Source: Silene conica (lineage: Eukaryota > Streptophyta > Magnoliopsida > Caryophyllales > Caryophyllaceae). Taken from it: 64,000 bases of DNA. The notes beneath the pieces were generated by a model that was given only the letters and a program-made list of their open reading frames with translations, was not told the DNA's origin and searched no databases. Every line of letters starts with the position of its first letter. Positions within the stretch are counted from its first letter, which is position 1. Position numbers and translations under genes: made by a program. Positions 34,663 through 47,200 of this stretch are shown one piece after another. Location: assembly GCA_029255685.2 (NCBI GenBank), contig CM055315.2:33671501-33735500 (forward strand), read 5' to 3'.

Positions 34663-37600
34663 GTTGGTATCAGAGCATTATTGCTCCCGACGCACTCATG
34701 TAACCCCAACCTTAACTTGACCAAATAAACAAAAAAGGAATGAGAGATTGGTAGATTTAAGGACTTATATTGTAGTCTGTTTTGTGATTGCTTTTATTAG
34801 GCTCTAACGTGTTTGTTGATTGTCATCAATTTCACTTTTATATCTTTCAATCGACGACCCGTGGGCTTATCCATTTGACGGTGGAGATCGGAGTTTCTAC
34901 CAAAGATAGAAGGTTCGTGCTACTGTTGGAGAATGCTTCTGAGCTTTGAAGATACTCCTCTTTCCTTGTGCACCACCTTCTTTGATAACTCCGGATGCAC
35001 ATCCTTCTTTTAGAATATTTGTCTATCTCACTTGAACAGATCTTCCTATCTTTTCAGCTTAACCTTTTTGCTTGCTTTCTTAAGGTGCCCTCTAAGTAAT
35101 CTTCCCTTTTATTGGATTTGGAGGAATTAGTCTTAGGATAACCGTAAGCTGGGTTATGTGAAATATTGTTATTTGAGGAATAACTTAAGAGGTATCGAGA
35201 GACATGTTTTGGTGATCCAAGGGTCTAGTTGTCTATCCAATTGGGAGGGTGAAAGTGAGCGATAGGATGCTTGCTTGAAGGATGAGTTGTATACGTAGTC
35301 TTTTGTGGAGCTTAATCTTGAGAACCATACTTAGATTGTGAAAATATGTGGCTTGAAGAGTACCGTTTAAGGAGTTAGATAAAATACTTGAGGATATAGA
35401 GATGCCTAGAAGAATAGGCTTAAGATGCTAAGGATAAAGAGTGGATGAGTGAAGTGAGTTAGTATCACTTGACTTAGGTGAGTGATTGAGCTGGGAAGGG
35501 CTCGTTGTTGAGGAATACGAATCATTTGCAATAATAGTGGAATACTCGAAGAGGTTGACTTAAGCTTAGAGGAAGTGAATCACTATGTGACCCTAGGTTG
35601 CTTAATAAATCTTAGCGTTTATTTATTGAAAAACTTAAGAGAAATTTGAGGTTGCACCACCAGTATGTGGATGGAATGAAGTACTTTATTGAGAGATGGA
35701 AGTTCAGGAACTTGATGGTTAAAAATTGTTAACTTGTGGACAGTGAGGTGAGTAAAGTGGATACAGCATATAGGGGTGATGAACTGAAAGTGTTATTGAA
35801 TTGTCATTTGTGGAACTAGTAGAGATGGGACATCTCAAACTTTTGGGAATAGGTAGTTGTAATGATGATATCGTTTAAAGTTTGGAAGATTAGGGTATAT
35901 AAATCATTGGAGGAATTGTTCATGAGAACCGATAATTGAATGACTTGATGTGGAAAGTAAGAAGTGAGAATCCCGTGAGAATAGTGAGAGACCCGCACCT
36001 TGGGAAACGTCCGTAATCGTTTCTTTCATATCGCTTCTCTCCTTTCCTTTCCTTTCCTTTGCTTCTCCTTCTGATCATGGCTTCAATTTCATTGGAGTCC
36101 ATAGCCTAAAGTTTCTTACCTTGTCATCTCGTTGTTCCTCGAGTCGTTTTCTTATGACTCTCTCGGAACCTGTATCGTGTTTGTCTCTGAGGTTCATATC
36201 TCATCTCTTCTTCCGTGAGACTTGTTCCTTTTCATTTAGAATAGTCGCGAGATCGACCTGTTCTTGGGGTAGAGATACATGCCTTGAGGAGTGCTTGGTT
36301 TTGCGTTGTCAAAGTTTGGTTGAGAGAGTTGTGATACTAATAATTGGGTGATATTGGATGGTGTGTCGTCTTGAAAGCTTCGTGTTAGATGGCTAGATGT
36401 ACGTGGTGATTATGAATTTGGAAGTACCATTTGAGGATTTAAATACGATACTTGGAGTCTTAGGTTATTTTGGAGGTACATGCTTAAGATGATGATGATG
36501 TGGTTAAATTGATGAATTATGTAAGTTAGTGCTACTTAATCTTGAGGAATTTTTGTAATGCAGAAAGGACCACTTACTTGAGGAACGAGAGTTATTAGTA
36601 ACTGTGTGAGAATATTGAGACATTTACAAGTGGACTTATAGAGCTGACTGAGTGTTGACCGTGAGTTACTTATGGAACCTCGGCATTTGCCTATTGATGT
36701 ACTTACAGGTAACCGTTGATGTTTGAGGTAATCGTAGAGTGGAAATTTGAAACTTATAAGTGTTCATAAATATCAATTGAGGAATCTCGGAATGTGAATG
36801 CCTAAACCTTATGGGAACCGTAGGAGTGAAAGTGGTTACTTCCTTGGAACTTTTCTTAGGATGTAGATTGTTGGTAAGTGGTTAGAAACCAGAGGATTTA
36901 AGAATTGTTACCTTAGTAAAGTCTCGATTTGATTGATCACTGTGATTATAAAATTTAGGAAACTTAGGATGTCAAACCTTGTGGAATGGGTTTGTCAGGA
37001 TCGAACCGTTAAAATTTAAGGTTATAGGATGATGAATACCATATCTTGGGTTTTGAGTATTCGTTGTTATGGTGATAGAATTCCGGTTCAGAGTTTTGGA
37101 AGACTTCTTGTTGAGGAATACCTTGTTCTGTGGATGAGATGATCGTAAGAGGAATCGTGAAACCATTGTGAGTCTAGAGACTACTGAAATCGCCCTTCTT
37201 GGGATATTCTAGAAATCGTTGTAACGATGTTTTGATTGTGGATTGAGCGGTTAGTGTACCCATATTTGGCAAGAGTTACCGTTTTCCTTGGCCTCTAACC
37301 TGGTTGTTTCATTCCTTCGATCCTTCCTCGTGTGTCCCGTCAGCTGTGAAACTGGAAACTCACCGTTCTTTGTGTCGAAGGTAATCTCTATGATCGTTTC
37401 TACGTTCTCGGTGACTGTTTTTGGAATGTGTTCACTATTGTTAACACTGAAAGTTGGAATTTTTAGAAAAACCTTAATCGTTTTGAAGATTTGGAAACTG
37501 CTCCCTCTTTTGTTGAAAGTAAGTAGAGGTCGATTTTGAAGGAAACTTGATTTTAAAGAGCAGAACGTTTTACAACTTTGATGGATTTCAGCGTTGATTG

Positions 37601-37922
37601 CCACTGGAACGTGTTATTGGAGACGTCTGATAACCTGTGCTGTGTTTATCAACACCGAATCGATCTAAATTTCGAAATTTTACTGATTTAATTTTGGGAC
37701 CTGTCTCAGATTTGGAATGTCGGACTCTTGAATACGTAACGAGAATCCCAATATTCATTGACAAGACTTGTGCCTTGAAATCTTTTCTTCTTGAAACCTT
37801 TTCGAAAAGTAAAGTTTTGGGTTGTCATGACCCGTGTGGTACATTTTGAAAGTTATAGTTGTCTTCATACCTATTTTTGTCTTCAAGTTTCGAGGACGAA
37901 ACTTTTTGAAAGATGGGGTGAT
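34663..37922 (+). other. Non-coding internal region of the Tekay-type element
   Basis: After the tRNA-Met primer site (34665-34676) there is no recognisable gag, protease, RT, RNase H or integrase in any frame. The longest frames (about 115 aa near 37251-37604) lack known motifs. The purine-rich GAAAGATGGGGTGAT before 37923 would be the polypurine tract. Confidence 0.75.
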
Positions 37923-40816
37923 TGTAACACCCCGCATTTTCGTAACTTATATTTTAAGAGTTTTAATTTATTTTACGGAATAAAATAATATTTTAATATA
38001 ATTGTTAAGTTATTTTTTAAATGTTCCGTTAAGATCCGTCTTAAGAAACCTTAATTTCTTAAGATGTTAATAACTTGGCTTAAATCAAACCCGACTTAAA
38101 ACCCGTTCACAACTATTGACCCGACTCAAGTAAGAAAAAGGACTACTTAAACCCCCACCAAAACCCTTATGTCGACATCTCTTCTCCCTCACAACTCTTT
38201 CCACTGCTTCTCCTTCAACCTCCATTTTTCTTATTTCTTCAAGCTTCAACTCAACATTTCGAGGTCTTCCCGAAGTCGAATCAAGGCAAGTCATACCTTT
38301 TCGGAATCCTTGCGAGATTTGCAAGACATCCGTCTCTTTCAATTTCATTTCCGTTCAACTTGAAAAAGGGGCTGTTTTGCGTAATTTCCGTTTTTAGCAT
38401 CTTCAAACCCGTTTTCTTTGTTGTAGGAGAAGACTTAGAGGATCTTGGTGTTGATAGTTTCATTGTTGAAGAGGATCTTGGAGCTTAATCGCTTTTGAGG
38501 TGACGATAATGAGAAACTCGGCCTTTATGTGTATATTAGCATATTTGTTGTGATTCTTGTTTGGTTTCTGATTTTTGTCGAAATATAATGTTAAAGGACT
38601 TAGTAACATGTTTAGGGTGATGTTGTTGTGAAGAATTCATGCTTGAATTGATTGTCATATGCTTTTAAGTGTATTTTCAGTTTTTCTCATTTTGCGACGG
38701 ATACATGTTAAATTCGTTTGAGGATTGTTATGGGATTTGTTTGCTAGTAGAAAGTAGTGTTGGATGATTAGAAATGTTGGGCAAATCTTACTTGTAATAA
38801 TTATGGAAGTTTGTGTGTCGATTCATGATGTTTTCAAACAAGCTGGAATTCGCGTCTTCGAACAGGCTCTCTGAGCCGGTCGACCGACCGGCCGCCGGTC
38901 GACCGGCTGGGAGCGCGTCTTGTGTATTTTTCGTATTTCGTAGGAATTTGGCTTGGGACTGCCAGCCTGCCGACCGGCTGGTAGTCTCCTTGTATTGTTT
39001 GTGTTTTGCGAAACCTTAGGGAAGGAGGGAGCCCAGCCGGCAGACCGGCCGCCTGCCAGCCGGCTGGGAGTACATAAGGGGGATGGTTTACGTTTTTGTG
39101 AAGGCTAAGTTATGGGTTCCCAGCCGGCCGACCGGCTGCCTGCCGACCGGCTGAGAGGCCTTTGTGTTCTTTCGTTTTGGAAAAGAAAGAAGGAAAGCTG
39201 AGAGGTCACCAGCCGGCCGACCGGCTGCCTGCTGACCGGCTGGGGACCCCTGTAGGCTATTTTTGGAAATTTGTAAATCGTTCGTAACTTTTAAACGGTT
39301 GATCGGTTTTGTTTGAAACTCGTTTTGTGTACCTTTGATGTGTTTTTGAGGTCCCCGGAGGATGGGCAACACTATATTGGGTTCGGGAATGGAGTGAGGA
39401 TAGAGACCCCCCGGCCGGGCAACCGGAAGGGAGACCGGCTCTCCCTCGTCTTGGTTCCCGGGATCAATTAAGTGTTGATTAGAGATAAGAGTCTAGAACT
39501 ATAGGTTAGTTTCTAGCTTTGATTGCTGATGTCTTGGTGCGTATTAAGATATGCCTTAAGCTGGCCTCTAGACTTAATACATGCGTTGTGTGTCGCGTAA
39601 TGGGATATGTGTTAAGTTCACCTCTGGACCCATTACGTGTTTTGCTTGTGGCGTGTCAGGATATGTGTTAAGCTCACCTCTGGACCTGACACGTGATCGG
39701 TTGTCGTACACGGGATATGTGTTAAGCTCACCTCTGGACCCGTTGTGCGGCAGCTAGGTATTGGGATATGTGTTAAGCTCACCTCTGGACCCAGTACTTG
39801 TTTTGGCATAGGGATATGTGTTAAGTTCACCTCTGGACCCTTTGCTTGTAGATGTATAGGGATATGTGTTAAGTTCACCTCTGGACCCTTTACATGAATT
39901 GGATGTTGGGATATGTGTTAAGCTCACCTCTGGACCCGACATCTGTGGTAGTAGGATATGTGTTAAGTTCACCTCTGGACCCACTACTGAATTGAGTATA
40001 GGGATATGTGTTAAGTTCACCTCTGGACCCTTTACTTGCTTTGCGTGTTGGGATATGTGTTAAGTTCACCTCTGGACCCGACATGTGTTTTAGTAATGGG
40101 ATATGTGTTAAGCTCACCTCTGGACCCATTGCTAGTGTTATGAATGTTTTATCTGCTTGCCTTGATGATGGTACAGTGTCAGATATGCATGATGAGTTAA
40201 TGATGTTTATTTGAGTTATGGTTTAATCATCCAAGGCATTGGATGACTCTTAGTTCGGTTTCATAAATAGTTGGACTGAAAGACCCCCCGACTGGGTAAC
40301 CAGTAGGGAAACCGGCTCTCCTTCCTAACGGTTTATGAAGTTGGTTGAGAGTCGTGCATATGTAATCGCATGATAGTATGACATCAGTTGATGAGTTGTT
40401 TATGCTTCACATGTTATATATGTTGGAGTATTCTGTATTGCTTTATCTGTTACGTGTTGTCACAAAAGGTGGCTAGGAGAACTCTAGTCACTCCCCACTG
40501 ATTGTGGCGTACATGTTTACATGTATGTAGGTACATGACAGGTTGGCAGAGGGGTTGCATGGAGCTAGCGAGCGATGATCCTTCATCGATTGACTTACAC
40601 TTTTACGTTAGCTAGACTTAGATTTACATTTCAGTTTTTGAGTGCCTGTAGGGATGTGCCATCCCGGGCTGCTTTTATATTACGCTTGTATACTTATTTA
40701 TGTTTCAGTTTTGTAGTAGGACACCTCGCATGTTTAGTTATGTAAAAAGTTTAAATTCCGCTGCATTTTTAGTACTTTGTGTGTTTTATATTTCCACTTT
40801 CGCGAGGGGTTTTACA
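37923..40816 (+). repeat. 3' LTR of the Tekay-type element
   Basis: This 2894-bp copy of the 5' LTR ends TTTTACA followed by TSD ACAGG. It repeats the GC-rich palindromes (about 38875-39245, second unit shortened) and the hairpin array (39541-40132). Confidence 0.93.
39541..40132 (+). repeat. Array of 12 conserved-loop hairpins, 3' LTR copy
   Basis: Same array as at 33389-33980. In two units this copy keeps GGG before the loop (TACACGGG and TATAGGG) where the 5' LTR has GAG, so the paired GGG...CCC form is probably ancestral and the 5' LTR has decayed. One substitution (CTCTAGA for CTCTGGA) affects the loop of unit 1. Confidence 0.88.
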
Positions 40817-41130
40817 ACAGGCTCACCGCAGGGTCGCAGGATCGCTCTAATACAATTTGTAACAACCCGACCCACCATTGTCGTAACACAAACACAATAA
40901 GATGGGTGCACACTTTGGGCCCATTATTTGTCCCCAGTTAAGCCCAAAAGCACAAAGCCTTGTTACTAAGTGGTGGGTGTGAGCTATTACAAACATATCA
41001 CAAGTCTCACATTCTACCGATGTGGGACAACTTTCCTCTCATACTTTTGGGGTGTTACAACAATCTTTTATATAGTCTTATAAATCTTAATAAGAAAGTA
41101 GTTTAATAGGTAAATATTAAAAATAGTAAG

Positions 41131-41285
41131 TCTTGCTTAAGACGGGTATTATCCGTCTTAAGCTTAAGATGGGTCAAATTCTACCAAGTGGGCTAATAAA
41201 GACAAGAAATTTGTCATTTTCTAGGTGTCAAGTGGGATGATTTTGTATGTATTTGACCCGTCTTACGCATAAGACGGATAATGAT
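41131..41285. mobile_element. Short hairpin MITE with GACGG/CCGTC motifs
   Basis: TTATCCGTCTTAAGCTTAAG followed by ATGGGTCAAAT at the left matches the reverse complement of the right end, TTATCCGTCTTATGCGTAAG followed by ACGGGTCAAAT. It lies in the right arm of the hAT-like element. The TSD was not resolved. Confidence 0.6.
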
Positions 41286-42212
41286 GATTTAAAACAAAAA
41301 TTTGTGTATTAAAAATTATGGTAATTGATAACTTAGAAGATTATGTGCAAATATTAATAAGGAAGTTTGGAAATTTCAAGCTCTAAGTTTAACAAGTAAT
41401 AAAAAAAAATTCACGAAATTATATGCATCCGGTCCATCAACCGGTCCAAAGGGTTAACCCGGAGGTTTAGACCGGCTAGGACCGCAGACCGGTTCTCCAC
41501 ATTTTGATGACCTGTAGACCGGATCTCTAGGTGTTTGGTCCGGTCCGGTCTGACCCTTACGGTCCTGTCCGATCCTGTCTGGAGTTCCGGGTCAATATTT
41601 GTACAGTCCTAGTTGGTGGTTGTGATGGGGGAAGGTTTGGTGATGGTGATGGTGATGGTAGGTAGGGTGGGAGAGAGTAAAGTCAGGTTTAGAGGTCCAT
41701 TTTAAAGGCAGGTGACGCAGCGAAGACGGGTTTAGAGGTGGTCTTTGGTGGGTTGATTTAGTGAGAGGGGTGGTTGAAGAATGAATAAAGGTGATGGGAG
41801 GGGGGTTTAGGTGTTTGGTGGGTTGGGATAAATAAACTGAAGGGAAATTTTGTCCATTCACTAACTTTTTCAGCGTAAAACTTGATATGTAGCAATTTTT
41901 GACCTGGGATCAACTTAAGGGAGTAATTTAAAAAAAACATACAAGGGAGTAATTTTAGAAAAGTGAAACCTATAAGAGAGTAATTATTAATTTACTCTTA
42001 AAATTAATGGAGAATGATTAAAAAAATGTGTTGCTCAATCATGGAAGATTTTTACTCAATCATGAATATGATTGACCATTATACCCCTATATTTTCACAA
42101 CATTTACCATTTTATTTCACCTTCTCCTTCTCACACTAACTACCAACCCCTCCATTTTATTTCACCTTTTCACACTACGGTTGCCACCGCCACCGCCACC
42201 GCCACCGCCACG

Positions 42213-43214
42213 TGTTGGGGCTGGTGTCCTTGACAATTAGTACAATGACTTATTAAATCTCTTAAAGGATCACAAGGGCATACTTCAGTATTATTATCAG
42301 TTGATCCACGTTTATCGATAACGGTTGGCTTGCTAGATAAGTTTGACGTCATTGTCATACGGATGACGGTGATCAACTGGTCCTTATACGTCACACCTAT
42401 AGGACATGTTTGAGAGATGTGAAGATATGAAAATACAGTCACATTTATGCTGAATACGACTAAACAATTAGTCAGAGGTATTGACTATTAAATTAGTCAA
42501 TGAGATGTTGAGATTATTATTTAATACGGATTAAATAATTTCAGCTAATGCGGATTACATGATTAATTCGTAAATTAAATATAAACGGTTATATTTAATT
42601 AAATATTGAATTCGTGTATTAATATAAGCAGTTATATTAATTAAGCTAATTATACAATATTGTATTTCTTATCAGACCATTATTAATGTATCGACTGCAT
42701 TAATATCTGATAACATGTATACGATTTATAATTAAAACTCGCGGATTATATTTTAGCTTTAGGGTCGAATCACGCAAGAGAATCAGGTAAGAGTGGAAAG
42801 CCCACTCTCACCCTAGTCCACATTTGGCCGGCCGAGTATTACAAAAGGAGAGGAACTCTCTTTTTGTCAGGACTCCAACACTTTTACTGATATTTGATAA
42901 TATAGAAAAACTAGGGTTTTTGAGAGCAGCTTTCTCCCAAAAACCTAGATCTCACATCTAAAACTCACAAAACTCTCCCCATATTGCAAGGCAATTGGAG
43001 AGCATTTCTAGCACACGCGGCATCGTCTCAGACAAGTCTTGGGTGCAAGTTATAGGAGGGAATTTCCTTTAATTCCTGTTCTTAGGCCATTCCCGCAAAG
43101 GACCTAAGGTTGTATTTTCTTGTTTATGTTTTTCATCTTATGACCATAATTCACATATGTAATTTTCGTTATAATCCTGCAATTTTAAGGGTGAATACAT
43201 GTTTATTCCCCACA
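42213..43214 (+). mobile_element. Probable solo LTR, about 1 kb
   Basis: This sequence begins TGTTGGGG and ends near CCCCACA, giving an inverted-terminal LTR-like pattern. It lies inside a CCACCG-rich stretch (left flank about 42178-42212, right flank about 43215-43320). It is non-coding and has a TATA-like AATATAG near 42898. No clean TSD was found, so the right border could be a few bases either way. Confidence 0.45.
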
Positions 43215-43630
43215 CACCGTGCAACAACGTCGCCTCCCCTCCTACCCTCACCCCATCGAGAAACAGCGTCACTCTCACCGTCACAACCTCCCCTCCAATT
43301 GTCGCCTAGATCTGATGTAACCGCTGCATTCTGGGCTATTTTTTATATGCTAAATCTGGGTTTGATGTATCTCCCTATGGTGTTCATGTCTATTTGAGAG
43401 AAAGACATGTACCGATAAAAATTACAGCTTGATCGATTTGTTCTCTAATGTCAATTTGTTCTCTAATTGAACATCCTACACATCTAATATTATTGTGACG
43501 GGATTCAATCCAAATAACAATTGAAAAAAGAAGAATAAGGAAGAAAATGAACAAAACAGAAAACGATTTAAAGAAACCATAATTTAATTAGTCGAAATCA
43601 AATTTTTAATTTCATATAACACAAATTCTC

Positions 43631-43810
43631 ATTTGTGACGGCGGTATCCGTCACAAGCTTGTGACGGATATCGTTTCCTCTCACAAAATATCCACTTTTT
43701 CTCTCTCTCCGACACTATTCATGTGGTCCTCTTTCTCCACTAACTCATTTTGTATTCATTTTATCTCACATAATATTCGTCACAAATGGTGACCCATCAC
43801 AAGCAAGACT
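43631..43810. mobile_element. Hairpin MITE with TTGTGACGG ends
   Basis: The left part ATTTGTGACGGCGGTATCCG followed by TCACAAGCTTGTGACGGATAT is mirrored at the right by ATATTCGTCACAAATGGTGA followed by CCCATCACAAGC. The subterminal GTCTTGCTT (read on the minus strand at 43810) also starts the MITE at 41131, so the two are related. Non-coding. Confidence 0.6.
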
Positions 43811-44059
43811 TACTATTCATATAATATAATTGATAAAGGTAGAGATTAGAATTATTACTTGATCGATACGAAACTAGCATCCATAATTGTGTGATTTAGG
43901 GTTTTTTGTGGGGGAGAATTAGGGAGAATTAGAGAGTGTTTTTTAGGCAAATGGTATAGAATGGAAAAATAATAAAAAAAAGTTCATAAATGAGTAAAAC
44001 TCGTACATAAATAAGCAATTACGTAAAAAAATGACATGGATAGTGTGCTAAATATCGTA

Positions 44060-44106
44060 CTCCCTCCGTCCCAGTCATATGTGTAAACATAAATAGGACG
44101 AGGGAG
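44060..44106. mobile_element. 47-bp Stowaway remnant next to the NFD6 TATA box
   Basis: CTCCCTCCGTCCC at 44060 and GGACGAGGGAG ending at 44106 are inverted ends, each next to TA (44058-44059 and 44107-44108). Almost the whole interior is missing. The right-hand TA is the start of the TATATAAAAG box that follows. Confidence 0.75.
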
Positions 44107-44116
44107 TATATAAAAG
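44107..44116 (+). promoter_or_regulatory. Candidate TATA box of the NFD6-like gene
   Basis: TATATAAAAG lies 180 bp upstream of the ATG at 44297, compatible with a transcription start near 44140 and a 5' leader of about 155 nt. It abuts the Stowaway remnant. The start site is not experimentally known. Confidence 0.5.
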
Positions 44117-44296
44117 AGTAAAATTCTGTGAAAAAACAACAATCTCTATTTTTTTTTTCATTTTAATTTTCGATTTTTTTATATTATAAAGGAAAAGAAG
44201 AAAAAGGTATCCATCCAAAATAGGGTTTTAGGGTTGCTTAAACCTCTTATCAACAACCACTAAAAACAAAAGAAAACCAAACCCTCTTGTTCAACA

Positions 44297-47200
44297 ATGG
44301 CGACAATGGCTGCCGCCAGATCAGTTTTCCGATCATCCTCTGTCCGTAGCGCTGCCTCACAATTTGCTTCCGCTGCCAAAACCTCTTCAACTCGCTCATC
44401 TTTCCGATCTCCCTCCGCCGCCAATCTTCTTTCTTCTAGTCGCATTTTCAGGTACTTTCGATTCGTATTTCTCTATTTCATATTCATCTATCAGGATGTC
44501 GATTTAAAGCAAATTATTAATTCAATGGTTCAAGATCTATTTATGAATTTATGAGATTGTTAGGATTTATTTGAGTGTAAGATCCGGGATTTGATTTGCC
44601 GATTGATCACTTAGTTATGGTATTGATATACGTATTTGAATCATATCCTTGTTATGATGTTGTATGAAGTTGGATTGGTTAATTGTGATTTGTATATTTG
44701 CATAAGAATCGCGAGCAAAATGATGCTGCTTATTTATTACGGATTGTACGTTTTATAGGTGTCCGGCGGAATTAAGCTCATGTTTGGAGTCAATGCAGCC
44801 GTTTCACACCGCTACTGCATCGGCCCTGATGACTTCCATGCTTGCTGTCACTTGCCGCAGTAGCTCTTGGGCTCCTGATGGTAAAGACAATTGACTCGTT
44901 CGTTTGTTTGATTTTTGGAGTTTTTATATTTGTTATTTTTTGGGACATATCATATGAAAGTCTTGATGGTTTGATGTGGTTTCCTATTTGAAGTTGCTTT
45001 CTCTTTAATGCTGGGCGTTACACAGTGAATGTGAACAGTACTTGTACGCCTGCCATTTGCAGCATATTTTAAGAATTGTTAAGAGGGTTAAGTCAAGGTG
45101 GTTGTTCTTGCTGTACTTGTTATATCCCATTTGCGAGGTCCGAGTTTAGGACATGAAAAGTATACAAATATAACTTTGACGTCTTTAGTGGGTTACAAGC
45201 AACTGGAGTTTTGGGTGGTCGCAAGGGCTTAGAGAAGCCGTTTTTTCTTATGACCTGAATATCACTCTTAATTACTATATAGCCTGCTATTTGCTCTAGT
45301 AACTAATTATATAATAGTTCATAGTTTGTCTCCCCAAATTTCCATGTTACTATAGAAGGACAATGAAATGACTTTTACCAACTGTCTATGTATCATTTTT
45401 ATCTGTCATTTGTAGCTGGGACTGTTGTTTCTGGTTGCATGAAAAATAGTCAGTGGTGTAGGATGCAACATCCTGATTTGAATATAAGAGAGGAGGGTTC
45501 AAGAACTTATTTTATTTTTATAGCCAACCTTTGACTTTTGGTTCTCTGATCGACTTTGTAAATCACTTTCACTTCATATCATATTCCTTGCTATGGAAAT
45601 GATCCAGTGCGATTGCCGAACTGTCCTTGTAGTTCTCCTAATTCCTTATTCAAATAGGTTTCCTAATGGAATTTCTTTATTTTTTCTTGAATTAGGTATC
45701 TAGGATACATTATAAAGCCCCAGTTGATGCCTACTTTTTCACCATCTGGTAAGTCAGTGCTCATCAGATGGAAAACTTGAGTCATTAGGATCATTAAGTG
45801 AAAAAATCCAGTTTTGTAGTTTTTTAAATTCTCTTCTTCACTCCAGATCATAGTTGGCACTGTCAAGATGATTTTTATACCTTAGATACTTTTCTTGATG
45901 AATGTTCCTCAAAGTTCTTTGATTGCAGATTTGCAGTGAACCAAAAAAAACCTTTTATATAATCTTCATACTCCTTCTAAATGACTCACCTATTAGTCCT
46001 TTCCTACATCTCATCCTATTATAAGACATCAAGTTCCATTTCCCTCTTTTGTAGGCTGAATCGGGACTAGATGACGAGGCAGAAGCTCAGACGGGATAAC
46101 TGCAATCTGTTATTTTCCCCAGCTATTTGAGTAGTGTCATCCTTCCATAGACTAGGTCCCTTTTGTTGGCCAAATCAACATTTATAAACTTTGTAAACAG
46201 ATTTGAGTTTCTTCAATTTCTTCTTTCTTTTTGGTCTGAAACGTGTGCTAATGTGAGCTCCACTCCTATAGTCTTATGTTTCCCTGACATTTAAATATTT
46301 AATATTTAATAAAGTGATGACATTCTTTCGTGAACTGAGGTTTACATTCACCCAGCCAGCTTATCTTCAGCAGTCTTAATTATTTGACACGTTGTTTGTT
46401 GGCTTATAGGTGCTGACAGCTGATTTTAACTGGTGTTCCTACTATCTATTGTAGGCTTGTAGCGGATTTAAGGGTACTTTCGTACTGAGGGATCTCTTCT
46501 ACGAATGTTTCAAATTTACTTTCAAATTGTTGGATTTTGAAGACATTTTAACATGTTGAATTTAGACATCAAAGTCTTTTAAGTATTAGTAATAGTCTTT
46601 CGTGATCCACCACTCGTTGGTATTTCATTGTTACCTGGTTTGTAAGAAACAAATATCTGTTTTGTTATGTCAAGAGGCCCTTGGTATTTGTTTTCTATTC
46701 TATTACACCTTAGAAACATTTATGCATCATGATAATGTATGCCATTTCATCGTCCATTTGCTATTCTCTGTATGTCGGGTATTACTTTTGCCATAGTTTG
46801 AGAAATTATCATGAGCTTAATGTGTTGATGTTTGTGAGCTCTTGTACTCTACAATTATAATTTTAAGCATTAGAGCCTTCTGCATTGAGTGATGACTGAT
46901 TATCCTTGGTTCAGATGATATGTGATAAATGCTTGGAGGATTCGGCGGAGTTTTCAAACACACCCTTTATCAGAGGGAAACTGCTGATAATTTGGATTTT
47001 CGAATGTTTACGGTGTAACATTGTGCTAAACCTTTTTGGGGCAGTTGACTTTCTTTTTATCCCTTTTTGCATATTCTTAAGTAGGCGTGCTATATTTTGG
47101 TTTATCCTTTTGGTCAGAATTTGGTTGAATCTAGAGGACATCTGTATTAAAATTGCCTACATGCATTTCCTGCCAAATGATCTTTTAAATTAGTTATCTT

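Larger units (their letters stand above)
31755..40816 (+). mobile_element. Tekay-type Gypsy element with 2.9-kb LTRs, non-coding, TSD ACAGG
   Basis: LTRs lie at 31755-34662 and 37923-40816 (TGTAACACCCCGC...GTTTTACA). ACAGG flanks both sides (31750-31754 and 40817-40821), within the TRIM. The primer site TGGTATCAGAGC is at 34665-34676. The internal region of 3.26 kb has no gag-pol frame. Just before the 3' LTR, TTCGAGGACGAAAC and GAAAGATGGGGTGAT resemble the end of Tekay/Del chromovirus internal regions. The element must have moved in trans or has lost all coding sequence. Its LTRs are unusual for two sets of palindromic repeats, listed separately. Confidence 0.9.
31440..41059 (-). mobile_element. 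TRIM element split by a Tekay insertion, TSD ACAAT
   Basis: In plus orientation the LTRs lie at 31440-31643 and 40858-41059 (TGTAACAACCC...GTGTTACA), with ACAAT at 31435-31439 and 41060-41064. Next to the left LTR is the reverse-complemented polypurine tract AACTCCCCCACTT. Next to the right LTR is GCTCTAATACAATT, a mutated complement of the tRNA-Met primer site. The internal part is cut at 31754/40817 by the Tekay-type element. Same family as the elements at 15448 and 56329, but opposite in orientation to the first. Confidence 0.92.
31165..41611. mobile_element. hAT-like element expanded by nested insertions
   Basis: The left end TAGGGCAGTACAAAGGTCC matches the reverse complement of the right end, TAGGACTGTACAAATATTG, typical of plant hAT MITE ends. 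Both arms are built of GGACCGG/CCGGTCC repeats (31175-31330 and 41425-41590). The candidate 8-bp TSD is imperfect (GTTGTTGT at 31157-31164, GTTGGTGG at 41612-41619) in a GTT-rich target. Without insertions it would be under 1 kb; no transposase is present. Confidence 0.65.
19891..41997. mobile_element. Mutator-type element expanded to 22 kb by nested insertions
   Basis: The left end GAGTAAATTAATAACTACTT matches the reverse complement of the right end, GAGTAAATTAATAATTACTC, and the match continues with a few differences for about 105 bp. TTAAAATTA occurs immediately outside both ends (19882-19890 and 41998-42006), a perfect 9-bp TSD as made by Mutator-like transposases. Taking out the insertions (20045-30982 and 31165-41611) leaves about 720 bp with no gene. 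Its own internal sequence is GTT/GGTGGT-rich (31030-31164 and 41612-41860). This is the outermost layer of the central nest. Confidence 0.85.

Noticed and set aside
36121-37604. 70-117 aa ORFs in the Tekay-type internal region as novel genes
   Set aside because: No recognisable motifs, no supporting start or splice context, and they are in a decayed retroelement interior.
19600-42010. A single giant 22-kb DNA transposon with its own cargo
   Set aside because: Everything between the TIRs is accounted for by later insertions with their own TSDs or LTRs; the element itself is about 720 bp.
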